Positions 9,330 to 18,113 are shown, counted from the stretch's first letter. The stretch is DNA of 64,000 nucleotides from Halochromatium glycolicum (GCF_016584085.1 NZ_NRSJ01000005.1:62001-126000), one strand, 5' to 3'. A program made the numbers and translations. Notes: generated by a model from the sequence alone, not told the origin.

Positions 9330-9959
9330 TCACTCGTTCGCCAACAGCTCGGCGGCGGTTCCAGGCTCCAGCCCGAACTCCTCCTCGACCATCGCGTTCC
9401 AGGCCTCGCGCTTGAAGGTCTGCTCGCTCGGCACGTGCCGATGCACCAGATTGTAGTGGCAGTCGATGCAGCTCTTGCCCTCGGTCTCCTCCTGATGGAT
9501 CGCGGCCGTGTTCGCGCGCGTGCCCTGGATCGCCTCTAACGTGTGGCAGCGCTTGCAGGTCGCCGAATCGCGCTTGCGGAACCAGTCGCGCGCCGCGAAC
9601 GCCGCCTCCGGCAGATGCAGCAGATTGACCACCGGGTCATCGTAGTCCGGCCCGAACAGCTGCTTGATCAGGTCCTTGGTGCCGATCGCGTGGTCGTAGG
9701 TCGCCATGATGATCCCTTCCGAGACATGGCAATCGCCGCAGCTCGCGCGCACACCGGAAGGTGAGTTGTAGTGCGGCGTGGACTGGTAGCTGTCATCGGC
9801 ATAGGTCATCGAGTGGCAGGTGGTGCAGAAGGCGTTCGAGCTCGTGTAATGGTCGAACTCGAGCAGGAAGAACATGAACACCACCCCGCCGATGCCGCCG
9901 GCCACCAACGCGAACAGGACATGACGGGTGATGAATTGCGGGGCCTCGAGCTTGATCAT
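9330..9959 (-). CDS. NapC/NirT-family tetraheme cytochrome c
   Basis: A membrane-anchored quinol-oxidising cytochrome of 209 residues. It has one N-terminal membrane segment (about residues 13-33) and four CxxCH motifs (CTTCH, CGDCH, CKRCH, CIDCH) with no further C-terminal domain. NapC, NrfH and cM552 proteins pass electrons between the quinone pool and periplasmic multiheme enzymes. The gene overlaps the octaheme gene by one base (TGATG), so the two are translationally coupled and probably one enzyme system. This pairing matches hao-cM552 of ammonia oxidisers and the HaoA-HaoC pair of Campylobacterota. Direction of electron flow is not decidable from sequence. Confidence 0.92.
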   Translation of the reverse strand: MIKLEAPQFITRHVLFALVAGGIGGVVFMFFLLEFDHYTSSNAFCTTCHSMTYADDSYQSTPHYNSPSGVRASCGDCHVSEGIIMATYDHAIGTKDLIKQLFGPDYDDPVVNLLHLPEAAFAARDWFRKRDSATCKRCHTLEAIQGTRANTAAIHQEETEGKSCIDCHYNLVHRHVPSEQTFKREAWNAMVEEEFGLEPGTAAELLANE

Positions 9960-11635
9960 CAGTCCGCCTCCGCATCCGCACTGTTCCCACCCGCCTGATC
10001 GGCTGCCTGGGCAGCATCGGGCTCGACCGCATCCGCTGCCGCACCCGGCTCATCGGCATCCGGCATCTCAGCTCCAACCGCGCGCGCCTGAGCCGCCCCC
10101 ACGGCGGTGCCCGCATCGGTCGTAGACGCCGCCGATGGGCCGTCCTCGACCGCTGGCACCGGCATTGGGTCGGCCGCCGGTGCAGGCGGTGGCATCCAGC
10201 CGAGGATCGGATTCGCCTGGCTCGGCGCGTCCAGCCACTCATGCTTGCCGCTCTCGGCAAGCACCGGGTCGATGATCGCCGCGGCCTGATCCCCGGCAAC
10301 GGCCCGCGCCTCCGGCAGGAACCGGCTGTAGAAGTTGCGGCCGACCAGGTACATCCCCTCCCACCAGGCATGATTCGCACTGGCCATCGAGGCGCCATGG
10401 CGGGCGCGCGCGCCCTCATCGTGCCAGAGCTCCCAGTAGATGAACTCGAGCGGCTCGTCGAACGGCAGCGGGGTCAAGAGATCCCGTTCATAGAGCCCGG
10501 CCATGATCGCCTCAGCGGGCTCGCCGAATTTGCTGTTGTAGAGCTCGACCACGTTGTCGAACTGCGTCATGAAGCCCTCGGTGAAGCCCTTGGCATGACA
10601 TTCCAGACAGACCATGCTCATCACCGTGCGCCGCCGATCCGGCGAGATCACGGCCTTCACCTTGGCGACGCTACCGTCGGCCTTCTCGAGCTCGCTGCCG
10701 CGCTTCGGCGGCTTCGCGGTAGCCGGCAGCTCCAGCTTGCTGCCGTCCGCGAGCAGGACCAGATACTGCTGGTAGGAGACCGGCTGATTCAGCGTCCAGG
10801 CATTGCGCAGCCCGACATCATGGGTCGTCGGGATCTTGCCGGCCGCGCCCATGTGGCAGGTGGTGCAGGTCGGCGCAGCGGTGTAGTCCTTGCCGGCCAC
10901 CCAGGTGTCGGCGTGCAGATTCATCTGCTCACGCTGCGCCGCGTACAGCATGCCGTGCTTGGAGGCCTCGAACACCTCCTTGTCCGGCGAATCCGGCCCG
11001 GAGTGGCAGCGCACGCAGGCGCTCGGCTCGCGCGCCTGCGCCTTGGAGAAGGCGTGGCGGCCGTGGCAGGACGAGCAGGAGCCCTTGGAGCCGTCCGGGT
11101 TGATGCGGCCGATGCCGGAATTGGGCCAGGTCTTCGGGTCCAGGGTGCCATCGCCGCGCACCTTCACCAGCGAGCCATGGCACTGATCGCAGCCGGCCGC
11201 CTGCATCGCCGCGCCGGTGACATTATGCGCCAGCGCCGGAATGCGATCCCTGATGATCGCGTAGGCCTCGGCGTGGACCGATCCGGCCTGCTCCTCATAT
11301 TCCTTCTCATGACAGCGGCCGCAGTCCTTCGGCGAGACGATGGTCGCGATGACCTGCCCCTCGTGCTCGATCGCATCCGGCTCCGCGGCCTCCGCCTGGT
11401 GACAATCCAGGCAATTCACCCCGGCCGTCTTGTGGGCGCTGTCATGCCATTGCTGAGCGAGCCCGGGCGAGGACTTCTCATGACAGCTCACGCAGTTCTC
11501 GCCCTCGGGGTGCCCCCAATTCGAGGGATCGAGCGCTACCTTGGCGGCAAAGGCGGCGCTGCTTGCCAGCATGCAACAGACGAGCAGAAGGGCCTTGGCC
11601 GACGGACAGATCGGCCGGAGCAGTGAAAACATCAT
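9959..11635 (-). CDS. Octaheme cytochrome c, hydroxylamine oxidoreductase (HAO) family
   Basis: A periplasmic multiheme protein of 558 residues with a signal peptide (cleavage near 30) and eight CxxCH motifs at C48, C75, C105, C149, C187, C207, C257 and C343. The spacing and surrounding blocks (GCDQCHG, CSSCHGRHAFS, EVFEASKHG, WHDEGARARHGASM) are those of the HAO family, in which the fourth heme is catalytic. Members oxidise hydroxylamine or reduce nitrite/hydroxylamine; whether the tyrosine that makes the P460 cross-link is present needs an alignment. Residues after about 475 form an Ala/Pro/Asp/Glu-rich tail of some 80 residues not expected in the family. It is coupled to the NapC-type gene. 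Confidence 0.88.
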   Translation of the reverse strand: MMFSLLRPICPSAKALLLVCCMLASSAAFAAKVALDPSNWGHPEGENCVSCHEKSSPGLAQQWHDSAHKTAGVNCLDCHQAEAAEPDAIEHEGQVIATIVSPKDCGRCHEKEYEEQAGSVHAEAYAIIRDRIPALAHNVTGAAMQAAGCDQCHGSLVKVRGDGTLDPKTWPNSGIGRINPDGSKGSCSSCHGRHAFSKAQAREPSACVRCHSGPDSPDKEVFEASKHGMLYAAQREQMNLHADTWVAGKDYTAAPTCTTCHMGAAGKIPTTHDVGLRNAWTLNQPVSYQQYLVLLADGSKLELPATAKPPKRGSELEKADGSVAKVKAVISPDRRRTVMSMVCLECHAKGFTEGFMTQFDNVVELYNSKFGEPAEAIMAGLYERDLLTPLPFDEPLEFIYWELWHDEGARARHGASMASANHAWWEGMYLVGRNFYSRFLPEARAVAGDQAAAIIDPVLAESGKHEWLDAPSQANPILGWMPPPAPAADPMPVPAVEDGPSAASTTDAGTAVGAAQARAVGAEMPDADEPGAAADAVEPDAAQAADQAGGNSADAEAD

Positions 11636-12122
11636 CGGTAAAAAGCCTCGGTGGTCTCATTGCGGCTTGCCACAGATGCAAGCGCGACTGCCTACTTCAT
11701 TTAGTGTCCGCTCTGAGCCTGGAATGAGCGGATACCGCACGGCGACTCCTCATCGTCAGGACGCGGCCGCGCCCGGCATCCAACGTCCGGACAGGACCAA
11801 CCACAGTCTCGCTTCTCGCGTGCGCATTCGTTCTCTTAGGCGCCCAATACGCCATGGTTCGCGACAACCTCCGGCCGTCGTCAACCTGAATGCCAGGAAA
11901 TAAGCGAATATTTATCTGCTAATTCTCTAACCAAAGGCACTGAAGCCCATTGGCTGTTCAGGATTACACCAGTATCGATAGAATGCAGCAATCTGGAGTA
12001 TTGACCTCGGGCATGTTCGCGCTCGGTCATGCAAGGAAGAATGGCGGTGGCTTCGATAAGCCGCCCTCACAGGAAAACCACTAACTCAGTACCAATCAAT
12101 ACCGAAAGGAGGATGCTGAACG
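11636..12122. promoter_or_regulatory. Divergent control region of the multiheme module
   Basis: About 490 bp between the divergent octaheme and pentaheme cytochrome genes; it must contain both promoters. An AT-rich patch lies at about 11897-11935. A strong ribosome binding site GGAGG at 12108-12112 precedes the pentaheme start by 10 nt. I could not find a convincing FNR, NarL or sigma-54 site by eye. Confidence 0.35.
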
Positions 12123-13436
12123 ATGTCACCCCCTAAGTGCATCCACGCTGCAATCGGCGCCATCGCCGGCCTGCTCGCCCTGACGACGCTGCCCACAGCG
12201 GCCCTCGCCGGCGATACCGACTCGATCCATCACGTCTCGTCCGAGGTCTGCGCCAACTGCCACCAAGACATCTACAAGCAATGGAAGGGCTCGATGCACG
12301 CGCAGAGCACCGCGCTGAAGGACCCGATCCACGGCACCTTCTACAAGATGGTTGTCGGTTCCCCGACCGAGGAAGGCGTACTGCACAAGGCCTCCGGCAA
12401 ATACCCGATCTGCCTGCAATGCCACGCGCCGAATGCGGCAATCGATAAGACCACCAAGCTCGACGCGATGGCGGCCTACAGCGAGGGCGTCAACTGCGTT
12501 GCCTGTCACACGCTCAAATCGTTCAAGGGCGTGCAGGGCGAAGATGGCAAATTGCGGCTTGGCCTCAAGGCCTACGAAGTGGCCGATACCATCCAGGCCC
12601 CGGCCGGGATCAACGATGCCCTCTCCAAGCTAGCCTCGGCCGGTGACGACCTGTTCGGTGGCGTCGGCCTCGGCGGCGGCGACTCCCAGAAGCCGAACCC
12701 GCATCTCGGCGAGCCGGTGGACTACGAAGGCGAGACCATCCGGGCGCTGCCGATGGAGGCCAATCCGCGCCTGATGAAGACCTCCGATGCCTGCATGGGC
12801 TGCCATGACCAGCGCAACAACCCGCATGGCGTCCCGCTGTGCCAGACCGGTAACGAGTACATGGAGAGCGCCTCGCAGGTGAACTGTCTCTCCTGCCACA
12901 TGCCGATCGCCAACGGCATCGCCGACCACAGCATGGGCGGCGGGCATTCACCACCGATGCTCAAGCGCGCAGTCGTCTTCGATGTCACCACCGAGCAGGA
13001 CGGCGACACGCTCAAGACGACGGTCTATCTGAAGAACCAGCTACCGCACTCGATGCCAACGGGCGCCCCATTCCGCAACCTGTTCATCAAGCTCACCGCC
13101 TATGACGACCAAGGCAACGTGGTCTGGCAGAACGCCGAAGGCCATCCCGCCAAGGAGGACCCCCAAGCCTACCTCTCCTATGCACTCGCTGATGACGAAG
13201 GCATGCCCGCCCCACCGCCAACCGCCACCCAGCCCGGCGACGACACCCGGCTACGCCCGCACGAAGAGCGCGAGCTGACCTATGACATTCCAGCGGAAGG
13301 CGTCGCGCTGGTTCGCGGCGAGCTGTTCTACAACCTGCTCTGGCCCGGCTTGGTGAAGAAGTTCGATCACCTGCCGACCGATCTGACCGACCCGGTGATG
13401 ATTGCCGACTCCGAGACGATGCTCGACGTCAACTGA
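12123..13436 (+). CDS. Pentaheme cytochrome c, c554-like
   Basis: A periplasmic cytochrome of 437 residues with a signal peptide (cleavage near ALAG, residue 30) and five CxxCH motifs at C43, C97, C125, C224 and C255. The opening pattern (SSEVCANCHQDIYKQWKGSMHAQS) is typical of the cytochrome c554-like domain. The last 150 residues lack hemes and look like a beta-rich domain (VYLKNQLPHSMPTGAPFRN). Its position, divergent from the octaheme and NapC-type genes, suggests a soluble electron carrier or partner enzyme for that pair, but this is inferred. The start is fixed by the GGAGG at 12108. A clear terminator follows. Confidence 0.85.
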   Translation: MSPPKCIHAAIGAIAGLLALTTLPTAALAGDTDSIHHVSSEVCANCHQDIYKQWKGSMHAQSTALKDPIHGTFYKMVVGSPTEEGVLHKASGKYPICLQCHAPNAAIDKTTKLDAMAAYSEGVNCVACHTLKSFKGVQGEDGKLRLGLKAYEVADTIQAPAGINDALSKLASAGDDLFGGVGLGGGDSQKPNPHLGEPVDYEGETIRALPMEANPRLMKTSDACMGCHDQRNNPHGVPLCQTGNEYMESASQVNCLSCHMPIANGIADHSMGGGHSPPMLKRAVVFDVTTEQDGDTLKTTVYLKNQLPHSMPTGAPFRNLFIKLTAYDDQGNVVWQNAEGHPAKEDPQAYLSYALADDEGMPAPPPTATQPGDDTRLRPHEERELTYDIPAEGVALVRGELFYNLLWPGLVKKFDHLPTDLTDPVMIADSETMLDVN

Positions 13437-13488
13437 CCGAGTCCCCTAGCGAGCGGCTTTAGCCGGCCGCTCGTAAGGCAATCGACGA

Positions 13489-13520
13489 AAGCCGCACTTC
13501 GGGTGCGGCTTCTTTGTTTG
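13489..13520 (+). terminator. Intrinsic terminator after the pentaheme gene
   Basis: AGCCGCAC (13490-13497) pairs with GTGCGGCT (13503-13510) around a TTCGG loop and is followed by TTCTTTGTTT. A further GC-rich inverted repeat (GAGCGGC...GCCGCTC, 13451-13472) precedes it. Confidence 0.8.
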
Positions 13521-13528
13521 CACGCTCA

Positions 13529-13981
13529 TCAGGGCTTGGCCGGAATGTAGTCATCATCGAGGCACTGCTGCAGCGAAAACGGGCAAGACCCCGGAATCTC
13601 CCCCGTTTCGCCATAGGCCTCGAATGATTTTGCCGCTCCGCGCCGTGCCTGACGCCAAGCCTTCTCGAACAGGTCATCCGCATAATGTTTGAGGCTAGGC
13701 GCCTCCTCGAGCCGTGTCTGCGCTTGGGCCCGGAACTCGATCAGCTCATCGACCCACTTACCGCGCGGAGCCGTCGCCGGCGAGCACTGGAGCTTGAGCA
13801 GATGAATGAGAATCTGGCGCAGCAACGACTGCAAAGCGACCTTCTGCTCCCGCCCCATGTCCTCAAGCTCCTCGAGAAGATTACCGATATCCAATTCGTC
13901 CAACCGCCCGGCCCGCAGCAGGTTTGCCTGTTCTTCCGACCAGCGGAGGAGGTCGGTTTCGTAGAGTCCTGAAGTCATCAT
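13529..13981 (-). CDS. DUF29 family protein
   Basis: A soluble 150-residue protein with the DUF29 pattern: LYETDLLRWSEEQANLLR at the N-terminus, then GRLDELDIGNLLEELEDMG and a long helical remainder. DUF29 proteins are common in cyanobacteria and purple bacteria and have no established function. The start is ATG 13981 (or the adjacent ATG at 13978). It is followed, on the same strand, by nothing until the terminator of the pentaheme gene on the other strand. It lies 16 bp from pilE and could share its transcript. Confidence 0.85.
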   Translation of the reverse strand: MMTSGLYETDLLRWSEEQANLLRAGRLDELDIGNLLEELEDMGREQKVALQSLLRQILIHLLKLQCSPATAPRGKWVDELIEFRAQAQTRLEEAPSLKHYADDLFEKAWRQARRGAAKSFEAYGETGEIPGSCPFSLQQCLDDDYIPAKP

Positions 13982-13997
13982 TCAAATTCGGAAATCA

Positions 13998-14405
13998 TTA
14001 CTTATTCCAGCAACGTTTTTTCGTATCCGAACTCACATCCGGACCGTCTTGATCTAGCGAGAAAGTACAACTGTCCCCAGCCTGCTTCCCATTCGATTTC
14101 GGTGTTGCCGTCGCAGTATAGCCAGAAGCGCTGACGCCGGAGACAGCAAGTTGATAATAACCATCTAGTGAATCTGACCCTGACCAAACATCGGAAAGCT
14201 CACCATAACTTGTATGATTCGCCCGGTATCGCTCTTGCTCGAGTTGCAGTTTGAGAAGCGAACTCATCGCATCAGAGCGCCGACTCTTTTCGATATAGTT
14301 TTGATAGCTGGGCAGTGCAATGGCAGCGAGGACACCGACGATCGAAAGCACTACAAGTAGCTCGATCAGCGTGAAACCGCTTGAACAACGACTAGCATAG
14401 CGCAT
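13998..14405 (-). CDS. pilE: Type IV pilin, PilE-like
   Basis: A 135-residue type IV pilin/minor pilin. The short leader ends in glycine before the mature N-terminus [20 protein letters not shown], with the invariant Glu5, followed by the amphipathic helix ([20 protein letters not shown]). Two cysteines near the C-terminus (CTF and the terminal CWNK) probably make the D-loop disulfide. The gene is transcribed away from fimT-pilW-pilX-pilV. In Pseudomonas-type clusters pilE closes the fimU-pilV-pilW-pilX-pilY1-pilE series, so this is the same set with pilE turned round and pilY1 missing. Base composition is lower in GC than neighbours. Confidence 0.9.
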   Translation of the reverse strand: MRYASRCSSGFTLIELLVVLSIVGVLAAIALPSYQNYIEKSRRSDAMSSLLKLQLEQERYRANHTSYGELSDVWSGSDSLDGYYQLAVSGVSASGYTATATPKSNGKQAGDSCTFSLDQDGPDVSSDTKKRCWNK

Positions 14406-14709
14406 AGAACTGCAGTGACCTCGTACATTTGTCAGTAAACGTCCCTATCCTTCAGTGCACGATAGAGAAGGATACGTTCGAGCAACCCAACAAGAGCGTA
14501 AGTTTAGCGCCCGAAACGAGCCCACAAACCCAGATGCCACTCGGAGCGCGACCGTTTGTACACCAGCCCTGATCTGTCGACCTCGCGCCATGGAGTCGTC
14601 GCCCGCCTCTACCCTCGGACGAGTCGAAACGGGAAATCCATCAAAGCCGTGGCCCCAGAGTCTGACTATGCTCGAGTGATCTCTAAAGCTTAGCAAAGAG
14701 GTTAAGGGT
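14406..14709. other. Divergent region between pilE and fimT
   Basis: About 300 bp that must contain promoters for both pilin transcripts. I saw no gene, and no TGGCAC-N5-TTGC sigma-54 site of the kind found before major pilin genes. Confidence 0.35.
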
Positions 14710-15258
14710 ATGCCGAGACCAGTCACGTGGTGGTGCCGAGGCCCCGGTCACAGCCTTCAAGGCCTTCTGGGGTTCAGCCTCGTCGGAACACTCGCGACGG
14801 TGGCGATCTTAGGCATTCTCCTGGCGATCAGCGCCCCACGGTTCAGCGAGTCCATCGAGCGCACGCGTCTCAAGCACGCAGCGGAGGCACTTTCTTCACA
14901 TCTCGACCTCGTCCGCATGGAGACCGTGAGACGAAACTCAGACCTCACTGTGAGTTGCGTTACAGGAAAGACCTGGTGCGTCGGTATCGACGACGCTGGT
15001 ACCTGCGACTGCTCAGCCTCAGGCGATTGCAATATCAGGAGATTCTTAGGTGACCAACTTGCTTCGGATGTGACATTAAGCACCACCTATTCATCAAGCT
15101 CAGGTCTGGTGTTTGACCGGATACGGGGCAGCGCCACAAACGGCAGCTTCACCTTTACGACTTCATCTGGCTATGACCTTCGCGTTGTGCTCAGCGGACG
15201 CGGCCGAATCCGCATCTGCTCACCATCCGGTAATGTTCCAGGATATACGCCATGCTAA
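14710..15258 (+). CDS. fimT: FimT/FimU-type (GspH) minor pilin with unusual +5 residue
   Basis: A 182-residue pseudopilin/minor pilin. The hydrophobic N-terminal helix GFSLVGTLATVAILGILLAI and the following PRFSESIERTRLKHAAEALSSHL match FimT/FimU. At mature position 5, where almost all type IV pilins have Glu, this protein has Gly (FSLVG instead of FTLIE). The leader before the processing glycine is also long (about 20 residues). The rest is beta-rich and holds several cysteines. It overlaps pilW by 7 nt and starts the rightward pilin operon. Confidence 0.82.
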   Translation: MPRPVTWWCRGPGHSLQGLLGFSLVGTLATVAILGILLAISAPRFSESIERTRLKHAAEALSSHLDLVRMETVRRNSDLTVSCVTGKTWCVGIDDAGTCDCSASGDCNIRRFLGDQLASDVTLSTTYSSSSGLVFDRIRGSATNGSFTFTTSSGYDLRVVLSGRGRIRICSPSGNVPGYTPC

Positions 15259-16037
15259 AGCGACCAACTCGTTGCCATGGAGTATCCCTGATCGAGCTAC
15301 TTATTGGTATCGCGATCGGTACAATCGTGGTTAGCGGGGCCTTCTATGTCCTTGCCGACTCTGCACGATACGGGGTTGTCAATCTACGCTCTGCGGAGCT
15401 AAGCCAAAACCTTCGAGCAACAATGGTTGTGATGGTCAACGACATTCGGAGAGCAGGGTACGCAGCAATCATTGATCCTTCAGAAGTCCCATCAAACCCA
15501 TTTTTGAGCGGGAGTTATGACATTCAAACCGGCAGCGCCGATGGCGAAGATCCGGATACCTGCATAGTTCTAACCTACAACTTAGACGAAGACTCCCCAC
15601 CTCAGGTTGACAATTTCGACGCAAGTAGCGGGGAGAAGAATGAAAAATTTGGCTTTCGTCTACATCAAAACGCGATCGAAACCCGCACTGGTGTACCAGA
15701 CACCGACGATGCAGCTGATTGCGAGCTAGGCTCATGGGAAGACCTGACCGAAGAAGAAATTGAGATCACCGAGCTCACTTTTAGTCTTACGCATACACAA
15801 GTAGAAATCCTAGAGGATGAAATTAATAACACAGGTTCGTTTTCCAGCGAATCCGACGATCTATGCTCCACCGGCAATCCATGCCTTTGCATTCGATACG
15901 TCGAAATAGCGTTAACCGGCCAATTAAAGTCGGCATCGATGCAGGATATAAAACAAACCGTACGTAACAGTGTGCGCGTTCGGAACGATAAGTACCTTAG
16001 TGCGTTTGATACAACGGCACCATGCCGGGACCCTTAG
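15252..16037 (+). CDS. pilW: Minor pilin PilW-like
   Basis: A 261-residue type IV pilus assembly protein. The prepilin site is HG/VSLIELLIGIAIGTIVVSGAF with Glu5 present, and the following ELSQNLRATMVVMVNDIRRAGYAA is the PilW-type helix continuation. PilW works with PilX, PilV and FimU as a priming complex at the pilus tip. Two cysteine-rich spots (CSTGNPCLC and the terminal APCRDP) are near the C-terminus. ATG at 15252 lies within the end of fimT, so translation is coupled. Confidence 0.88.
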   Translation: MLKRPTRCHGVSLIELLIGIAIGTIVVSGAFYVLADSARYGVVNLRSAELSQNLRATMVVMVNDIRRAGYAAIIDPSEVPSNPFLSGSYDIQTGSADGEDPDTCIVLTYNLDEDSPPQVDNFDASSGEKNEKFGFRLHQNAIETRTGVPDTDDAADCELGSWEDLTEEEIEITELTFSLTHTQVEILEDEINNTGSFSSESDDLCSTGNPCLCIRYVEIALTGQLKSASMQDIKQTVRNSVRVRNDKYLSAFDTTAPCRDP

Positions 16038-16091
16038 CTGACTGAAGGTGTTCAGAGAAGCGCACTTAACGCTCACCCTAGGAGGAAGCAA

Positions 16092-17279
16092 TTGAGTAAC
16101 CGCACGACATCCTACTTGACGCGATACCAATCTGGTGCAGTGACGATACTGGTAACAACTATCTTGATGATGCTCGTTACCGGTGCGGCCTTGACGGTTG
16201 GGCGAATCGCTGCTAATCAAGAAGCAACATCAGCAATTGATTACCGGACACGAGAAGCAAAGGAAGCCGCAGAAGCTGGACTTGAGTATGCATTGGCTTG
16301 GCTTCGCGAAAATTCGTGCAGTGGATGCACAACGACATTTCCAGGCGACGAACTGCCTAACTTGCAGTCTGGATATTCGCTAACCCCAACCCTGACGTTT
16401 GCAGATTTACCAAACGGATATCTAAGAGTTACATCAACCGTCGAGGCTGAAAATGGGGCAATACGAAGTACAGCCCAACAGATAGTGCATCAGCTTTATC
16501 CTTACCTGACTCCAAACGGCGCTAACGCACCGCCGATCGTAGTAGATGGATGCCTATCTGATGTCAAAGGAACCCCAGACATTTTTCCGCGCCCTGATGG
16601 AATAGCAATCAAGACTTTAGCAACAGATAACCCAGGGCATGGTTTTTATGGAGACTGCCTCGAACTTGGTCATTTCGATGTGCGCATTTGTAATAGTAGC
16701 GGCGACGACCGTTCGTGTAAGCCGGCCGAGGGCGTAGGTTCCGGCGCAGAGGTGTCTCCAGCATGTCCTGGAGCAAACTGCGCTTACCTTGATGGAGAAG
16801 CGTCCTCCTTGAGTGAGCCCAAAGCATGGAATTATGTCTTCGATATCTCGCTTTCAGATGCAAAAACAAAGGCAACAGCTGCGGGCCAAACCTACAGTAA
16901 GAAGCAAGATGTACCGACTGGTGACGCACCTGATTTCCCTTTTCTCATTTATACCGGAAAAAACCCTCTTAATGGTGGCACGACCTATGGTAGCCCTGAC
17001 CACCCAGTGGTGATCATACTAACAGACCCTGGCTGCCCTAAGTTTAATGGCGGGGCACGCGTCTATGGGTTTGTTTACTATGCTCAGACTGACGGGGATT
17101 GCAATGGCTGGGGAGGCGCTGAAATTGTCGGGACTGCGCTCCTCGAGGAGAGCGCCAAAAAATTTAATGCAAACACCGGATTTTATAGCATGGAGAACTT
17201 GAGCGGAAATCCACCAGCGGGTACGCTATTCGCAATTGATGATGCGGTGAGGCTTCCTGGGTCCTGGAAAGACTGGTAA
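16092..17279 (+). CDS. pilX: PilX-like minor pilin component
   Basis: A 395-residue protein with the PilX N-terminal pattern: a short charged leader, then QSGAVTILVTTILMMLVTGAA as the membrane helix, lacking the usual GFTLIE site, and a helical EAAEAGLEYALAWL. The remainder is a large periplasmic domain with many cysteines (CSGC, CNSSGDDRSC, CPGANC), much larger than Pseudomonas PilX (about 195 residues). TTG start at 16092 is supported by GGAGG at 16081-16085. The extra C-terminal domain may replace functions of the missing PilY1; that is inference. Confidence 0.8.
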   Translation: MSNRTTSYLTRYQSGAVTILVTTILMMLVTGAALTVGRIAANQEATSAIDYRTREAKEAAEAGLEYALAWLRENSCSGCTTTFPGDELPNLQSGYSLTPTLTFADLPNGYLRVTSTVEAENGAIRSTAQQIVHQLYPYLTPNGANAPPIVVDGCLSDVKGTPDIFPRPDGIAIKTLATDNPGHGFYGDCLELGHFDVRICNSSGDDRSCKPAEGVGSGAEVSPACPGANCAYLDGEASSLSEPKAWNYVFDISLSDAKTKATAAGQTYSKKQDVPTGDAPDFPFLIYTGKNPLNGGTTYGSPDHPVVIILTDPGCPKFNGGARVYGFVYYAQTDGDCNGWGGAEIVGTALLEESAKKFNANTGFYSMENLSGNPPAGTLFAIDDAVRLPGSWKDW

Positions 17280-17293
17280 ATATCATACAAACA

Positions 17294-17743
17294 GTGATCA
17301 TCATGATTTTTTTCGCCATTACCAAAAAGGATTGTCAATTTGGCTTCTCACTGATCGAAGCAATGATAGCGTTTGCGATTGTTGCTCTCGGCTTGCTCGC
17401 TGTTACACAGTTTCAAGCAAATGTACTAAAATCAAACTCGAGCGCTCGTTCTCGCAGCGAAGCGCTTCATCTCGCCCAGGAAAAGATCGAGAGCTTCCGA
17501 GCTATTAAAGGCGAAGATGAGTTTACAACGAAACTCGGAACAGCTAGCTCTGGCTCCGAGGAAACTAATCGCGATTACGCCACCTACCAAATCAGCTGGG
17601 AGATTACTCCGAAGACCAACCCGGATAGGGCAGTTTTTGCAGTTGAGGTTGGCTGGACTGATTCGGCAGGGGAAACGCAAAAGGTCAATTTGGTAACCGA
17701 GATCGCAGAAATAGAGCCGCACAAGGTGGGCAGTCTTTTCTGA
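17294..17743 (+). CDS. pilV: Minor pilin PilV-like
   Basis: A 149-residue minor pilin with processing site FG/FSLIEAMIAFAIVALGLLAV, typical of PilV (EAMIA and GLL). A helix with EALHLAQEKIESFRAI follows. Either GTG 17294 or ATG 17303 could start it; neither has a clear ribosome binding site. It is the last gene of the fimT-pilW-pilX-pilV run. In Pseudomonas pilV precedes pilW, so the order here is rearranged. Confidence 0.82.
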   Translation: MIIMIFFAITKKDCQFGFSLIEAMIAFAIVALGLLAVTQFQANVLKSNSSARSRSEALHLAQEKIESFRAIKGEDEFTTKLGTASSGSEETNRDYATYQISWEITPKTNPDRAVFAVEVGWTDSAGETQKVNLVTEIAEIEPHKVGSLF

Positions 17744-17760
17744 GAAAGTGTTTCTCGTTT
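17742..17760 (+). terminator. Weak hairpin at the pilV stop
   Basis: GAGAAA (17742-17747) and TTTCTC (17751-17756) form a 6-bp stem with a 3-nt loop, followed by GTTT. The stem is AT-rich and overlaps the stop codon, so it may end the pilin transcript weakly. Confidence 0.35.
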
Positions 17761-18113
17761 GGATGCAGTGTAAACTTATTTCGTCTGAACTCCGATTTCG
17801 CCGAAAGCGTGCGGTGTGAACACATGACCCGGAGCGCTGATGCAGAGCCAAGTCTTCCCTTCGCTTAAGCACCCGGGTAATCTCACCAGATCTGGCATCG
17901 CGCGCTAACACCTGATCCTTACCTCCAGCAGCGCATGGACAGCTTCATGCGCTGGTTCTCAAGCGTCACCATCGGTGTCGGTGGCATCATCATTGGAAGC
18001 TCTAACAGAATGACTTCTGAAGCCCTCGAAATCAGACATTTGCGTAAGTTTAGCGGGTGTTTTGATAGCGTTTCTTAGTGTGCTCAAGCTGTGGCCCTAG
18101 CTGAAGATTCCCG
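17761..18113. other. Intergenic region before the amidase gene
   Basis: About 350 bp with no credible gene. It carries copy A of the 79-bp palindromic repeat (18000-18078, separate entry). The repeat ends 35 bp before the amidase start, so any amidase promoter must lie in or before it. Confidence 0.5.
18000..18078 (+). repeat. 79-bp palindromic repeat, copy A
   Basis: The most divergent of three equal-length copies (others 24302-24380 and, on the minus strand, 57382-57460). It aligns without gaps, sharing CTAACAGAATG near one end and TTTTGATAG near the other. The two ends are inverted copies of each other, so a long hairpin can form. It lies about 260 bp after pilV, in the same direction. 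Confidence 0.75.
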
